Assembly (NCBI RefSeq): GCF_000014125.1
Contig: NC_008593.1
Coordinates: forward strand, 930,001-994,000
Direction of reading: 5' to 3'
DNA length: 64,000 bases
Source: Clostridium novyi NT
GTDB taxonomy: Bacteria > Bacillota > Clostridia > Clostridiales > Clostridiaceae
A program made the translations under genes and the position numbers. Below, piece after piece: positions 63,955 through 64,000 of this stretch (within the stretch, counting starts at the first letter, position 1; every line of letters starts with the position of its first letter). A model generated the notes under the pieces. That model was not told where the DNA came from and ran no database searches. It saw only the letters and a program-made list of their open reading frames with translations.

Positions 63955-64000
63955 ATGGATATTTATTGTGTATCATCAAAAGCTACAATAAAAGATGCAA
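63955..64000 (+). CDS. legX: start of CBS-domain nucleotidyltransferase, probable LegX/PtmE (partial)
   Basis: Only the first 15 codons lie in the window; they begin MDIYCVSSKATIKDA, like the CBS-domain start of PtmE/LegX glucosamine-1-phosphate guanylyltransferases. AGGGATG (63942-63948) precedes ATG 63955; an in-frame ATG at 63946 is also possible. If correct, it supplies GDP-GlcNAc-type substrate for the legionaminate route. The gene continues beyond the right edge, so the call rests on a short sequence and on position after legH. Confidence 0.6.
   Translation, partial: MDIYCVSSKATIKDA

Overview
The window is a stretch of chromosome from a low-GC, spore-forming Firmicute of Clostridium sensu stricto type. 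The DNA is strongly AT-rich and uses AT-rich codons, many genes start at TTG or GTG behind strong GGAGG-like sites, and aminoacyl-tRNA synthetase genes carry T-box leaders. Spore genes are present (a PdaB-type deacetylase, an alpha/beta-type SASP, YtxC, and a Cys-rich protein beside a Cu/Zn-SOD-like protein). The combination of a legionaminic-acid gene set with WbpA/WbpB/WbpD-like genes recalls the C. botulinum / C. novyi neighbourhood, but the species is inferred and was not determined.

Layout. 1-4 kb: the 3' end of an Rpn-type nuclease gene, a lipoprotein, a polysaccharide deacetylase, a PfkB sugar kinase and a degenerate kinase-like protein. 3.9-8.5 kb: T-box, valS, a 50-aa basic protein and folC. 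8.5-16.5 kb: mostly single genes divided by bidirectional terminators (AI-2E-type permease, a 47-aa Cys-rich membrane peptide, 3-methyladenine glycosylase, TSCPD protein, beta-propeller, DUF4364, pdaB, a double OB-fold protein, divergent dapH and patA). 16.7-22.7 kb: a complete oligopeptide ABC transporter. 22.8-25.5 kb: asd-dapA-dapB on the minus strand, which with dapH/patA gives most of the acetylated DAP/lysine route. 25.8-27.8 kb: SASP, a methyltransferase and hslO. 28.0-28.9 kb: tandem promoters and six tRNA genes (Val, Asp, Phe, Gly, Cys, Cys). 29-31.7 kb: a membrane-anchored HNH protein, a GME-fold-like protein and ytxC.

31.7-42.7 kb is a translation block: T-box-thrS, L20-type leader-infC-rpmI-rplT with infC starting at ATT, ktrB-ktrA-TrmH methyltransferase, T-box-pheS-pheT, and zapA. 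42.8-44.6 kb holds a coiled-coil protein, a protein with 20 cysteines and a Cu/Zn-SOD-like protein. 44.8-50.6 kb is a probable operon: U32 peptidase-family protein, mutS2, DUF523 and ribosomal protein bL25/Ctc. 50.7-54.7 kb has a phosphohexomutase, a TPR protein and galU.

From 54.9 kb to the right edge lies a nucleotide-sugar locus. It contains a FlaA1/PglF-like membrane dehydratase, then WbpA-, WbpB- and WbpD-like enzymes (a di-N-acetylated hexuronic acid), then after a large hairpin legF-legI-legG-legH and the first codons of a CBS-domain gene that looks like legX (CMP-legionaminic acid). The phosphohexomutase and GalU just upstream supply hexose-1-phosphate and UDP-glucose. Such sugars decorate flagellin or surface glycans in related bacteria; the target here is not visible in the window.
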